DNA of 64,000 nt from Chlorobiota bacterium (GCA_013152085.1 JAADHC010000032.1:1-64000); one strand, 5' to 3'; counted from the stretch's first letter, positions 17,968-28,500 are shown. Program-made: numbers and translations. Notes: generated from the sequence alone by a model not told the origin.

Positions 17968-18678
17968 ATGGAAAAAACAAGAACATCTAATTCAAGAACC
18001 GTACTGGGTATAGTCCTGATCTTTTTCGGCTTTCTTCTGCTGGGAAGAGAATTTCATTTTATCCCGGTTGGTATCCGTTCGTTTATTTTTTCGTGGCAGG
18101 TGATCCTGATGGCCGTCGGGCTGGTATTCCTTTTATCCAGAAACAATAAATCCCTCGGGATTGTTCTGTTGCTGATTGGTGCTGTCTTTCTGGTCCTTGA
18201 CAGGCTTGATTTCATGTGGAATATGCACGACCTTTTCTGGCCGGCGGTATTGCTGGGTCTGGGATTACTTATCCTCCTCCGTTCAGGCGATTCCGGCAGG
18301 CGGGAACATCATTTTGCCGAAAGTGTTTCAGGGGATGATTACCTTGATGACGTTTCCATCTTCGGCGGCGGGAATAAAGTAATTACTTCGCAGAACTTCA
18401 GGGGAGGTAAAATTACCTCGATATTCGGAGGTTCAAAAATAGACATGAGGAATGCAAAACTGGCCTCCGGCGTTCATGTCCTGGATGTGATAACCATTTT
18501 TGGCGGAACAAAACTGATTGTCCCCAGGGACTGGGAAGTGAAAACAGAAGTTGTCTCCATACTGGGAGGATTCGCGGATAAACGAATATCTGATCCACAT
18601 ATCGTTCATGAACCTGGCAAAATGCTACAGATCAAAGGAGTAGCCATCTTTGGCGGCGGGGAAATTAATGATATATAG
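17968..18678 (+). CDS. LiaF-like membrane protein (DUF5668-type helices plus LiaF C-terminal domain)
   Basis: 236 residues. The N-terminal ~110 residues contain four hydrophobic helices arranged as two short repeats ('GIVLIFFGFLLLG', 'VILMAVGLVFLL', 'GIVLLLIGAVFLVL', 'WPAVLLGLGLLILL'). The C-terminal domain is built of repeated beta segments 'VSIFGGGNKVI', 'TSIFGGSKIDM', 'ITIFGGTKLIVP', 'VSILGGFADKR', 'VAIFGGGEI', the repeating IFGG pattern of the LiaF/cell-wall-antibiotic-response domain. In Firmicutes LiaF restrains a two-component system. Here a LytS-type kinase and LytTR regulator follow 144 bp downstream, so an analogous sensing role is plausible but inferred. Confidence 0.85.
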   Translation: MEKTRTSNSRTVLGIVLIFFGFLLLGREFHFIPVGIRSFIFSWQVILMAVGLVFLLSRNNKSLGIVLLLIGAVFLVLDRLDFMWNMHDLFWPAVLLGLGLLILLRSGDSGRREHHFAESVSGDDYLDDVSIFGGGNKVITSQNFRGGKITSIFGGSKIDMRNAKLASGVHVLDVITIFGGTKLIVPRDWEVKTEVVSILGGFADKRISDPHIVHEPGKMLQIKGVAIFGGGEINDI

Positions 18679-18822
18679 CAAATATACCTAATTTATTATT
18701 GTAATTAGTGAGATAAATAATCAAAAGCAAATCGATACCTTTCATCAGATTCGGTATTCTACAGGAAGTTTATAATCTTTTTTCCCGTTATTGAAAGCCA
18801 AATCACCGAAACTCACTGAAAA

Positions 18823-19905
18823 ATGCCTGACCATCCTATTTTCAGCCGGAAAAAAATATTCATCCTGTTTCTGCTCGTTTGGATATTCATCGCTGTGATC
18901 CATGCATGGTGGCTTACATCAGGAGTCGGCATTATGATCTCGGTTTCCACGCTGGACAGCATTGTTTATAACCTGTTATTCATTATCCTGGCTGTTGTTA
19001 TGTGGTTTCCCATGCGTACATTATACCAGAACCGGACAGGACCGGTACCCCTGGCAGGCGGGTATCTGCTCCTTGTAGCCGTGATCCTTACCTCCTGGCT
19101 TGCCGGAAGCAACGGGTTGATCAGGATTCTGACAAATAATGCCGACTTTAACAACCCGGTTCTCCTCCCCCTGGCTCCCTGGCGGATCATCACCGGATTT
19201 TTCTATACCCTTGTGATGATCCTTGTCTATTATCTCATTCTCTATTATGAAGAGATCCGGGAAAAAACCGAAAAAGAAGCAGAACTACGGGCTATAATGG
19301 CCGAAAACGAGATCAAGGCACTTAAGGCACAGCTGAATCCGCATTTCCTGTTTAACACGCTGAACACCATGGGAAATTTTATCCACTCCGATCCTGATAA
19401 AGCCGGCGACATGCTTGTAAAACTGTCACAGTTCCTCCGCTACTCCCTTGCCCACGAGGAAAAACAGTTCGTTCCCCTTTCCCGTGAACTGGATTACATC
19501 TCCGTTTATCTTGACCTGCTCAGGATGCGATACGGAAAGAAATGGAATTTTACGAGTGAAATTGATGATGCCTGCCCGAAAGCACAGATACCGGTTATGA
19601 TCCTGCAACCCCTTATCGAAAATGCCGTACGATATGCCTTTGGTGAAAAGAAAGAAAACGGTTTGATCCGCCTCAGGTGCAAACCTGACGGTAAGGATAT
19701 CCGGCTAACCATACAAAACAATTTCGATCCTGAAGTTCCTTCCGCTACCGGGCACGGGATCGGACTAAAAAATATAAAAAAACGATTGTTTCTGCTTTAC
19801 GGACGGAACAACCTGTTGCAGGTGAACCGGAAAGAAGATATCTTTGAAGTAACACTCAGGCTTCCTCCGATAGATCAGAACATAATAAATCATGAGCCGG
19901 AATAA
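18823..19905 (+). CDS. LytS/YehU-type sensor histidine kinase
   Basis: 360 residues. Residues about 10-145 form four transmembrane helices; a short linker with a Glu-rich coiled coil ('EEIREKTEKEAELRAIMAENEIKALKAQ') follows. The His_kinase domain has the phosphorylated His174 in 'LNPHFLFNTLN', and the HATPase part shows 'QPLIENAVRYAF' (N box) and 'GHGIGLKNIKKRL' (G box). These kinases pass phosphate to LytTR regulators. Its stop overlaps the regulator start by 14 bp, so the pair is translated together. The signal is unknown; the adjacent LiaF-like gene hints at envelope stress. Confidence 0.93.
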   Translation: MPDHPIFSRKKIFILFLLVWIFIAVIHAWWLTSGVGIMISVSTLDSIVYNLLFIILAVVMWFPMRTLYQNRTGPVPLAGGYLLLVAVILTSWLAGSNGLIRILTNNADFNNPVLLPLAPWRIITGFFYTLVMILVYYLILYYEEIREKTEKEAELRAIMAENEIKALKAQLNPHFLFNTLNTMGNFIHSDPDKAGDMLVKLSQFLRYSLAHEEKQFVPLSRELDYISVYLDLLRMRYGKKWNFTSEIDDACPKAQIPVMILQPLIENAVRYAFGEKKENGLIRLRCKPDGKDIRLTIQNNFDPEVPSATGHGIGLKNIKKRLFLLYGRNNLLQVNRKEDIFEVTLRLPPIDQNIINHEPE

Positions 19906-20653
19906 TGATACCATAACAGCAATAATCATTGATGACGAACAACCCGCCAGGGAGGTAATCCGGAGATTCCTGAAGGATTATCCCGGGATTACGATACTGG
20001 CTGATTGTGAGGATGGATTTGAAGGAGTACGGTGCATCCTGCGTAACAAACCCGACCTTGTTTTTCTGGATGTGCAAATGCCACGGGTGAATGGTTTTGA
20101 GATGCTTGAACTACTTGAGGAAAAACCGGTGATCATCTTTTCTACGGCCTACCACGAATATGCCATCCGGGCGTTTGAAGTCTCGGCGGCAGATTTCCTG
20201 CTCAAACCATACAGTAAAGAACGCTTCGCTCAAGCGATAGAGAAAGCTCTCGAACTGATCCGGAGCGGGAAAAAGCAATCCTCACTGGACAAACTCTCCG
20301 GAATCCTCCGGGATTCACCGGAAGAAATTCATCGTATCGTAGTTAAGAAAAGATCCGGGATTTTCATTATCCCGGTAGAAGAGATTTATTATCTCAGTGC
20401 TCAGGACGACTATGTCGAGATCATCACGCAGGAAGGATCATTCCTGAAAAAACAAACAATGAATTATTACGAAAAGCATCTTCCTGCCGGACAGTTCTTC
20501 CGTATTCACAGGTCTCACATGATAAATATTACGCAAATTCACCGGATCGAGCCCTATGCAAAAAACAGCTTCAAACTGATCCTGCATGACGGGACATCCC
20601 TGCCTGTAAGCCGTTCGGGGATGAAGGAACTCAAGAAATCCCTGCATCTTTAG
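19892..20653 (+). CDS. LytTR-family response regulator
   Basis: 253 residues. Receiver domain (about 9-125): acidic pair DDE at 14-16, phosphoacceptor Asp60 in 'LVFLDVQMP', and 'LLKPYS' with the conserved Lys. The C-terminal LytTR DNA-binding domain (about 148-250) shows 'HRIVVKKRSGIFIIPVEEIYYLSAQDDYVEI' and 'FFRIHRSHMINITQIHRIEPY'. It is encoded 14 bp inside the end of the kinase gene and is its evident partner. LytTR proteins bind direct repeats upstream of their targets; I did not find an obvious pair nearby. Confidence 0.95.
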   Translation: MSRNNDTITAIIIDDEQPAREVIRRFLKDYPGITILADCEDGFEGVRCILRNKPDLVFLDVQMPRVNGFEMLELLEEKPVIIFSTAYHEYAIRAFEVSAADFLLKPYSKERFAQAIEKALELIRSGKKQSSLDKLSGILRDSPEEIHRIVVKKRSGIFIIPVEEIYYLSAQDDYVEIITQEGSFLKKQTMNYYEKHLPAGQFFRIHRSHMINITQIHRIEPYAKNSFKLILHDGTSLPVSRSGMKELKKSLHL

Positions 20654-20721
20654 TTTACGGATTTTTCTTATTTTAGCCGGTCTGAATAAAACTGATTTAA
20701 TTTATCTTTTAAATTTTGATT

Positions 20722-21855
20722 ATGCAACGCAGCTTTTGGGTTATGGTTATTGTACCGGTTCTGGTAATCACCGGTACATTGGGGTTTATATTCCCGGATT
20801 TCGTTTCTTTCCATTTGGAAAATACAAATACAAAAAGCAGTAAAAGTAAAAAAGAGAAAATCATTTATCCCGGAGAAAAACACCTGAAAAATATCCGGCA
20901 ACTCACCTTTGGCGGTGATAATGCCGAAGCTTACTGGAGTTTTGATGACACAAAGCTGGTTTTCCAGGCCACTAATCCGGCATGGGGGCAGCGATGTGAT
21001 CAAATCTATGTTACGAAATGGAAAAAGGCAAAAATGAAAAAGAAGCAGCCACGGATGATCAGTACAGGCATGGGCCGTACTACCTGTTCGTATTTCCTGC
21101 CCGGGGATACAACCATTCTTTACGCTTCTACCCACGAGGCAGGAAAAAACTGCCCGCCACCTCCCCAAAAAAGGAAAGACGGAAAATATGTCTGGCCGAT
21201 ATATGAAACTTTTGATATTTACGTTGCCGACCTTCAGGGAAATATCCTGAAAAAACTCACGGACACTCCCGGTTATGATGCCGAAGCTACCGTATCTCCC
21301 AAAGGTGATAAGATCGTCTTCACCTCGATGCGATCCGGTGACCTGGAACTCTACACCATGAACATTAACGGCAGCAACATACGCAGGATCACACATACCC
21401 TCGGGTATGACGGTGGGGCGTTTTTCTCGCCTGACGGGTCAAAACTGGTATTCAGGGCTTCGCGTCCGAAAACACCCGAAGATATTAAAATCTATAAAGA
21501 CTTGCTGGAAGAAGGACTGGTAATGCCCACACAAATGGAGGTCTTTGTCTGCAATGCCGACGGAAGCGATATGCGCCAGGTTACCCACCTCGGCCAGGCC
21601 AACTGGTGTCCCTTTTTCCACCCTTCAGGCAAGAAGATCATCTTCGCCTCCAACCACGCTTACCCACACGGATTTCCGTTTAACCTTTACCTGATTAATA
21701 TTGACGGTACCGGACTCGAGCAGGTAACAACCGATGGTATTTTTGATGCTTTCCCGGTTTTCTCCAACAACGGGAAGTACCTGTCTTTTTCCTCTAACCG
21801 GAATAACGGCGGCACACACGATACCAACATTTTTGTGGCTGAATGGGTTGAGTAA
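20722..21855 (+). CDS. TolB-like WD40/PD40 beta-propeller protein
   Basis: 377 residues from ATG 20722 (a TTG two codons earlier is less likely). One N-terminal hydrophobic segment (residues 5-25) acts as a signal or anchor. The rest consists of PD40 blades: 'AEAYWSFDDTKLVFQA', 'EATVSPKGDKIVFTSMRSGDLELYTMNINGS', 'GAFFSPDGSKLVFRASRP', 'CPFFHPSGKKIIFASN' and 'FPVFSNNGKYLSFSSNRN'. Each blade ends in the TolB-type 'xLYxMNxDGS' pattern. Proteins of this kind are periplasmic and of varied function. It follows the regulator gene by 68 bp but may be an independent unit. Confidence 0.85.
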   Translation: MQRSFWVMVIVPVLVITGTLGFIFPDFVSFHLENTNTKSSKSKKEKIIYPGEKHLKNIRQLTFGGDNAEAYWSFDDTKLVFQATNPAWGQRCDQIYVTKWKKAKMKKKQPRMISTGMGRTTCSYFLPGDTTILYASTHEAGKNCPPPPQKRKDGKYVWPIYETFDIYVADLQGNILKKLTDTPGYDAEATVSPKGDKIVFTSMRSGDLELYTMNINGSNIRRITHTLGYDGGAFFSPDGSKLVFRASRPKTPEDIKIYKDLLEEGLVMPTQMEVFVCNADGSDMRQVTHLGQANWCPFFHPSGKKIIFASNHAYPHGFPFNLYLINIDGTGLEQVTTDGIFDAFPVFSNNGKYLSFSSNRNNGGTHDTNIFVAEWVE

Positions 21856-22066
21856 ACCAACGCTTTTATGTAAGCCGGTATGTCCTTTGACTTTTCGAAA
21901 TTACAAGGTTAAACCCTGGACCCAGGCCATCCTCGGCCTGCCGGAAAACGACTTTATCCTGGCTGTAAAAATTGACGGACTGCACTTTTACACTATAAGA
22001 TTACAGCAAAACCTGAAATTTCCAAAGGAAATCAACCTGATTTTTTGTAATTTTAAAACAAAAAAT

Positions 22067-22327
22067 ATGTTCGGTTCAGGAAAAAAGGAAACGAAGCATA
22101 ACGGGGAGGAAAAACTACCCTTTGTGGATATGGAAGGACATAAACTTCAGGAAGGGGATTATGTGGAATCCTTACGGTATGAGTTGGGAGTATGCAGGAT
22201 TATTCTCACCGGCGAGGGATATGTTTATGAATCACTGGAAGACGGGACAAAAGTAAACTGGGCAAGGATGATCGATGCCCGCACAAAGTACCAGAAGGTC
22301 AGAAAACTGGATCAGAAACCTTCATAA
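22067..22327 (+). CDS. Small conserved-looking hypothetical protein
   Basis: 86 residues, charged and soluble, no signal peptide. The chosen ATG at 22067 begins 'MFGSGKKETK'; a longer frame upstream has non-protein-like content. The middle reads 'FVDMEGHKLQEGDYVESLRYELGVCRIILTGEGYVYESLEDGTKVNWARMIDA', a compact beta-rich pattern of the kind found in small Bacteroidota proteins of unknown role. I cannot name a family. Length, composition and lack of competing frames support it as real. Confidence 0.6.
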   Translation: MFGSGKKETKHNGEEKLPFVDMEGHKLQEGDYVESLRYELGVCRIILTGEGYVYESLEDGTKVNWARMIDARTKYQKVRKLDQKPS

Positions 22328-22620
22328 ACCCTGCTTTCTGCTAAAGTATATTTCAATGATCATAAAATTTTATGGTAAAAACCGGTTTGACGGAAGTTGC
22401 CACTGTTTTCCCTGCGATTTTTATGGAATTTTCACCTGTCCCTTTCCGTTGAGTGTGAAAAAGTTATTGCATTTCGTGACCGGTCGGAGGATTATCTCCA
22501 CGTAAACAGGGTTGGAAATTCGTATTTTTTTTCGTATATTCAATCCCCCTTTTCAGGGAACGGAAAAAAATGTGAGGCATTTGATCAATTCAGGATGCCG
22601 GAAAAGATGTTATTTGGTTT
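22328..22620. other. 293-bp leader/intergenic region before the KamA-type gene
   Basis: No convincing gene. A stretch near 22520-22550 contains TTGG followed by poly-T and TATATTCA, a weak promoter resemblance for the gene at 22621. A GCCACTG heptamer at 22399 resembles a cobalamin-riboswitch box, but none of the other conserved blocks are present. Confidence 0.3.
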
Positions 22621-24819
22621 ATGACAACAGGAAATTTCAAGTTTAAAGAGGCCTTTCTGTCACCAGAAAGCTTTTATTCAAACTTCCCGCGGATATACAC
22701 GTTTGTTGATACTTCAAAAACATATTTGTCATTTATCAGCAAAATCAGAAATATTGCCTCCCGGCTTCTGGATGAAAACCCTGACGCATATTTCTTTTAC
22801 CGGAATATAAGGCCAAAAGCAGAAGATATATACAGGCTCCGCTGGTGTGACCTGGCTGCGATCAGAGTGCTGGATTATATCGAATACAGCGGATTAAAGT
22901 TACATGATCCCAATACGGACCATTCTTTTGTTTCAGATCCGTTGCGTACGCTCTGGAAAATCATCAGGGAAAACCGGCCCGTCCATCCGGATTTTATCAC
23001 TGATTTTTACTATCTGTTCAGGCAACTTGAAAATAAAGAGACGATAACACCGCCATCACGTGAAAACATCCTGGCATGGATGGCCAGACATCCTTCTGCA
23101 CTTGATCCCGAAATGGTAAAAATGCGGCAGTGTAACCGCGACCGTATCCTTACGGTACTGATCCGGAAAATGGAAGACGGGAACATCCGTGACAACAGAT
23201 ATTATTTCCCGGAAGGACTGACCCACATGGAGAAGCTGGAGATGGCACGTAAATGGTGGAACGAACGGTTGTTTCACCTTCGTTTTGCTGTCCGTAATCC
23301 GGATGACCTGAATGAGATGCTCGGGAACTCAATCGGTGAGGAAACCATGGAAGTCCTGAAGAAAGCCGAAAGCAAGGGTATACCGTTTTTTGTCAATCCC
23401 TATTATCTTTCGTTGCTGAATATCGACGAATCCAAAACCCTGACAGGAACGGATCTGGCTATACGGTCTTATATCCTATATTCCCGTGAACTGGTGAATG
23501 AATTCGGACAGATTCATGCATGGGAAAAAGAAGATGTGGTTGTACCCGGCAAACCCAATGTCGCCGGCTGGCTGCTGCCTCCCTATCCGAATATTCACCG
23601 CCGGTATCCGGAAGTTTCCATCCTGATTCCCGACAGCATGGGACGTACCTGTGGCGGCCTCTGCTCATCCTGTCAGCGGATGTATGATTTTCAGTCGGGA
23701 CATCTTAATTTTGAACTTGACAGCCTGGCTCCGGAAAAAAAATGGGCAGAAAGGCTCGAAGAGTTGCTTATGTATTTCAGAAAAGACAAACAGCTCAGGG
23801 ATATTCTGATCACCGGTGGAGATGCCCTGATGAGCACGAACCGGACGCTTCGTCAGATACTGGAGGCTGTTTACCGGATGGCCAGAGACAAAAAGAAAGA
23901 TAACCGCAAACGTCCCGAGGGAGAAAAATATGCCGAAATGGTAAGAATACGCCTGGGGACAAGGCTTCCGGTTTATCTGCCACAACGTATTGACAACAAT
24001 CTGATCGAAATTCTGAAATCTTTCAGGGAAAAGGCTACTGCCATCGGATTTAAACAGTTTTTTATCCAGACACATTTTGAAACAGCCATGGAAATCACCC
24101 CTGAAGCGGCTGCCGCACTTCGGAAACTTCAAAATTCCGGTTGGACCGTAATCAACCAGATGGTTTTTTCTGCTGCAGGCTCACGACGTGGCCATGCGGC
24201 AAAATTACGAAAGGTATTAAATGATCTGGGTGTCTTGACTTACTATACTTTCTCGGTAAAAGGGTACAGGGAAAACAAGGATCTGTTTGCCACCAATGCC
24301 CGCCTTGTACAGGAACAACTGGAAGAAAAACATATCGGTAAGATTCCGTCCCGGCATATCGAACTACTGGAATCCCTTTGTGAGAATACCGGGCAGATGC
24401 AGTCCTTATTGCAACAGATAAAGGAAAAAGCAAAATTACCTTTCCTGGCTACCGACCGGTCGGTACTGAATATGCCCGGAATTGGAAAGAGCCTAACATT
24501 CAGGACCATAGGCCTCACACCGGATGGAAGACGTATTTTGTTGTTTGATCATGACCATACCCGTCACCACAGTCCGATCGTAGAGAAAATGGGTAAGATC
24601 ACTATCATTGAAAGTAAATCGGTTTCCGCATACATACGCCAGATGAAAGAGATGGGTGAAGATCCCGAAGAATACCGGAATCTGTATGGTTACTCTGTGG
24701 GTGTTACCGAACCACAGTTCCCATTATTCGATTATCCTGTCTATTCATTCACGACGACATCCGGTTTCAACCATATACAAAAAAAAGAACAGACCGGTCA
24801 TCCTTTTGATGTCCGTTAA
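22621..24819 (+). CDS. KamA-family radical SAM protein (lysine 2,3-aminomutase-like), extended form
   Basis: 732 residues, about 300 longer than lysine 2,3-aminomutase (416). The radical SAM cluster motif is C344-GGL-C348-SS-C351, at the place where aminomutases have CSMYCRHC. 'DILITGGDALMS' and 'VRIRLGTRLPVYLPQRID' match the aminomutase core. A probable PLP lysine is K623 in 'NMPGIGKSLTF', where the family has a PGGGGK segment. The N-terminal ~300 residues have no domain I recognise and contain 'RSYILYSRELVNEFGQIHAWEKEDVVVPGKPNVAGWLLPPYPNIHRRYPE', partly homologous to the aminomutase N-domain. Probably an amino-acid or related aminomutase; the substrate is unknown. It is a single gene. Confidence 0.82.
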   Translation: MTTGNFKFKEAFLSPESFYSNFPRIYTFVDTSKTYLSFISKIRNIASRLLDENPDAYFFYRNIRPKAEDIYRLRWCDLAAIRVLDYIEYSGLKLHDPNTDHSFVSDPLRTLWKIIRENRPVHPDFITDFYYLFRQLENKETITPPSRENILAWMARHPSALDPEMVKMRQCNRDRILTVLIRKMEDGNIRDNRYYFPEGLTHMEKLEMARKWWNERLFHLRFAVRNPDDLNEMLGNSIGEETMEVLKKAESKGIPFFVNPYYLSLLNIDESKTLTGTDLAIRSYILYSRELVNEFGQIHAWEKEDVVVPGKPNVAGWLLPPYPNIHRRYPEVSILIPDSMGRTCGGLCSSCQRMYDFQSGHLNFELDSLAPEKKWAERLEELLMYFRKDKQLRDILITGGDALMSTNRTLRQILEAVYRMARDKKKDNRKRPEGEKYAEMVRIRLGTRLPVYLPQRIDNNLIEILKSFREKATAIGFKQFFIQTHFETAMEITPEAAAALRKLQNSGWTVINQMVFSAAGSRRGHAAKLRKVLNDLGVLTYYTFSVKGYRENKDLFATNARLVQEQLEEKHIGKIPSRHIELLESLCENTGQMQSLLQQIKEKAKLPFLATDRSVLNMPGIGKSLTFRTIGLTPDGRRILLFDHDHTRHHSPIVEKMGKITIIESKSVSAYIRQMKEMGEDPEEYRNLYGYSVGVTEPQFPLFDYPVYSFTTTSGFNHIQKKEQTGHPFDVR

Positions 24820-24919
24820 CCTATATAGCGTATATCAGCAGGAGATACCGGCATTCTTATCCCTTGCAAAACTCATCAGATACTTCACAGGAGGAAACCC
24901 GCAGATCAGATAGCCGTTT

Positions 24920-25441
24920 TCAGGCATTTTCTTCTCCATAGTAGATTTCAGCCTCGGAAATAATTTTCCCGTTTTCGTCCCAGAGTGTACGTACTCCATG
25001 CTCGGTATCTTCGGTAAAATCAAGTTGCATCTGAAGCTGTCCGTTCCGGTAAAATTTCTGTTGTATGCCATGAAGTTTATCTTCCTTATATCTGCCCAGG
25101 ATTTTTACTTTGCCATCATCATACCAGATGATCATCTCACCTTCGCGCAGACCATTCTGCAGGGTAATTTCGGATTTTTTTACACCATTTTCATACCACA
25201 TGGTCAGGGTGCCGTGCTTTACTCCATTCTGAAACAGGGTTTCCACAATCATCTGGCCGGATTCACTGTACATCCGCAGCCAGCCATGCCTTAATCCTCG
25301 TCGCACTTCCACTTCTTCGCCAATAATGCCATTTTCGTGATGTGAAAAGTATATTCCGGTGAAGGGTTGTTTTGATTTTTCATAACAGATCAGGCCATCC
25401 AGCACCATCAGTTCATCAACATGCAAGCGTACTTTTTCCAT
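24920..25441 (-). CDS. YwqK/MORN-repeat protein
   Basis: 173 residues built of about six repeats of ~22 residues: 'GLRHGWLRMYSESGQMIVE', 'GVKHGTLTMWYENGVKKSE', 'GLREGEMIIWYDDGKVKIL', 'KLHGIQQKFYRNGQLQMQL', 'DTEHGVRTLWDENGKIISE'. This is the MORN_2/YwqK pattern (G-x-x-x-G-x-x-x-x-[YW]-x-x-x-G). No signal peptide is visible. In Bacillus the YwqK label is linked to an antitoxin role, but most Bacteroidota members have no known toxin partner, and none is adjacent here. It is convergent with the KamA-type gene. Confidence 0.85.
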   Translation of the reverse strand: MEKVRLHVDELMVLDGLICYEKSKQPFTGIYFSHHENGIIGEEVEVRRGLRHGWLRMYSESGQMIVETLFQNGVKHGTLTMWYENGVKKSEITLQNGLREGEMIIWYDDGKVKILGRYKEDKLHGIQQKFYRNGQLQMQLDFTEDTEHGVRTLWDENGKIISEAEIYYGEENA

Positions 25442-25458
25442 ATCCTTAAACTTCGTTA

Positions 25459-25466
25459 CAAAGATA
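25459..25466 (-). promoter_or_regulatory. Candidate -7 box for the YwqK-like gene
   Basis: On the minus strand the sequence is TATCTTTG, an exact TAnnTTTG, 17 bp upstream of the start codon. No clear -33 TTG was seen at the usual distance. Confidence 0.4.
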
Positions 25467-25571
25467 TGAAACGAACATGAACTGAGCGAAGCGATCTCAT
25501 GAATAAAATGAATAAAATTTTAACGTATGAAATGAACAGTCAAAGGGAATAATTGAATGAGCCGAATTGCA

Positions 25572-28500
25572 TCAATTCAATTTGAGGCCGATAACAATAA
25601 TATCATCCACCTGGTCATTTGCTCCCATCCATTCCAGGAGATTCTGATCCAGCACTTTTCTCTGTTCTTTCATCGGAATATCCTGAATCGAAAGGATCAG
25701 TCTTTTAAATGCCCGTGACATAAATTTTTTATTCTGTTCCCCGCCAAACTGATCCACATAACCATCAGAGAACAAATAAATACAATGCCCGGGAATCAAT
25801 TTCAATTCATGGGTTGTAAATGATTGCTGGTCTTTTGCAGAAATACCTATGGGCATTTTGTCGGCAGAGATCTGAATGAGAACATTTTTATCATCATAAA
25901 TAGAGCCTCTCGGGAAATCAGGTTCCTTACCGGCAGATATGATTTTCTTTTCTTCGTTTGTCAACGGACGGACATAATACATCGGGTTATAGGCACCGGC
26001 ATACTTCAGGGTCATGGCATCCCGGTCAATTACGCATATGGCCATATCCATTCCGTCTTTGGTTTCCCCTTCCTCACCACGTTGTTTCAGGGATGTCATT
26101 ACATGGGTCCGCAATTCGTCAAGAATCAGGCCGGGTTGGCTTATCTCAGATTTATTGACAATCTCATTCAGGAAAGAGATTCCCAGCAGGCTCATGAAAG
26201 CACCCGGAACACCATGTCCGGTACAATCGGCAGCAGAGACAAAAATTTTATTTTTCCGCTGGGTCATCCAATAGAAATCGCCGCTTACAATATCCCGCGG
26301 TTTGAAAAGGATAAAATGCTCCGGGAATTGTTCATTCAACAATCTTTCTGCAGGCAAAACGGCTTTCTGTATCCTGCTTGCATACATGATACTGTCGGTA
26401 AGTTCTTCTTTTTGTCTGACCACCTCGGCTGTGCGCTCAGCCACAATGCCTTCAAGGCGGATTTTCTCATTCTGCAACCTGCGGGTATAAAGCTTGACAA
26501 TAATAACGATCAGCATGAATGCAAGAATAATGTAAAGTATAAATGCCCAGACCGTCAGGTACCATGGGGGCAACACGGTAAAGGTAAATGAGCCGGTACT
26601 TCCTTCGACACCATAAATATTGCGGGCTTTTACCTCGAATACAAAATCACCGTTGGGAATATTCGTAAAAGGAAATTCTGTCCGGTTCGTCCACCGTGAC
26701 CAGTTGTCATCAAATCCCCGAAGCCGGTAACTGTATTCGATATTGTCCTCAGCTTCAAAATAGGGACAAGACCAATGAAAGGTAAGATTATTTAAAGCAT
26801 ATTTAATATCAGGGATAATGTTTACCGGCTGAATATCGGATACCGGTAATATGTTTATATCTGAAGGAGCAAAATAAGCGCCACCGAACAACACACTGTC
26901 TTCTCCGATCGTAATTTTCCGGATCAGGGTTTTAAAACCTGCGTTATAATCTGTTTTCGTCCCGGTATTGTATGAGAACAGCTGATTTGAGATTCCAATC
27001 CAAACCAGGTTTCCTTCGGCACAAAAGGCATCGGCTCTTCTGGAAGGCAGCCGTAGAAACGGCAGGCTAACCGAAGTCATTTTCCCATTTTCCGACAGGA
27101 CCATTTTGACATGGTTGGTACCATCCGGATGGTTAACACATAAAAAATAACGATTACCGCCAAAATTAATAAAACCGGAAACACCGACAGATTCGTTACT
27201 GCCTGCGGGAAGGAAGGTTGTGTCGCGCCGGAAAAGATCCTGTTCAGGTTGATAAACAAACAGACCTTTATCATTTCCGGCATAAACCTGTTTGTTCACG
27301 AAGAATACCTGATTTCCCGAATTTAGTTTCAGGCCTTTCTTCGCACCATAAATCGCAATATCATATCTGTTTGAATCCAGCAGGTTCAGTTTCACGAGGC
27401 CGCTGTAAATGGTAGAAAACCAAATATTATTTTCTATATCTGTTTTAATACTACGGACTTCTTCTGAAAAGTCATTGATAGCCAGTTTTTTATACCACCG
27501 TCCAGCACGATACTCCAAAATAACCAGGTTTTTGTTCGTGCCTATAAATACCTTGTACGGGTAATTTCTCGTGGCATACAATTTATAGACATAAAATTTT
27601 CTGCCCCGGGGTGTGAGATTCGGTATCCCTTCTTCAATCAGGCGGATTCGATCAGGGTTTGTTATATCATAGATCCCTTCTATTGTTCCCACCCAAAGGT
27701 GCTCGCCCGTTGAACCCGGTGGTGTAAAAGTGAGGAATGACCAGGCCTGTGAATTTATCTCCGGAACAGGGACAAATATTGCCCGTCCATCATCATCAGC
27801 TTCCCTGACAAAAACACCGTTTGAAGTTGCCAGGTACAGTTTGCCCCGGAATACCTTAATATCATTAATTGAACCTTTGAATCCATGCGTCTCACTAAAG
27901 TACCTGAAAGGAGAAAACCATTCGATCTTTGCAATGCCGATATCAAGGGGGAGCCACAACTGTGACGATGCCGGGGCATTTTTATCATAAAACACATTGG
28001 TTATCGTAATATTCCCCAATCCCGAGTCCCTGCCAAGAATCTGCCGGACCTTACCATCTTTTGTTACAATGATCAGTCCGGCACCAAGGGTACCCAGGGC
28101 ATACGACCCATCCGGTAAAACCTGTCCGCGAAAAAACTGGTTGGTTTTAAGAAATTCATTGGCTTTCTGAGAAAAAATATTCGGATTTACCGCACCGGTT
28201 TTCAGGTTATAACCATAAACACCCGAACGGTAAGTTAATACTATAACTTCATCATCAGAATACGGTAAAACCGAAAGTATCGCTTTGAGTGAAAAAGCGC
28301 CACCGTTTTTTACCTTTTTAAAATGTTTCCCGTCAAATTCCAGCAGGCCTTCGGCATATTCCCCGTGAAAATAATGATCCTCTACAACAAAACTATAGTT
28401 GCCATGCTGAAAACCGTCATTCTTGATATCGACCCATCGTATGGTATCTTTAACCGGATCGAACAGGTAGAAATATTCGGTACTGGCAAAAACGATATTT

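Noticed and set aside
20668-21396. 242-codon open frame antisense to the PD40 gene
   Set aside because: The plus strand encodes clear propeller blades; the antisense product is Cys/Phe/His-rich noise.
22399-22405. GCCACTG as in the cobalamin riboswitch B12 box
   Set aside because: Single short match; none of the surrounding conserved blocks could be found.
24920-25441. Toxin-antitoxin call for the YwqK-like protein
   Set aside because: Only the repeat family is visible; no toxin gene is adjacent.
25824-26591. 255-codon frame antisense to the SpoIIE domain
   Set aside because: The minus-strand frame encodes the SpoIIE domain with all metal ligands.
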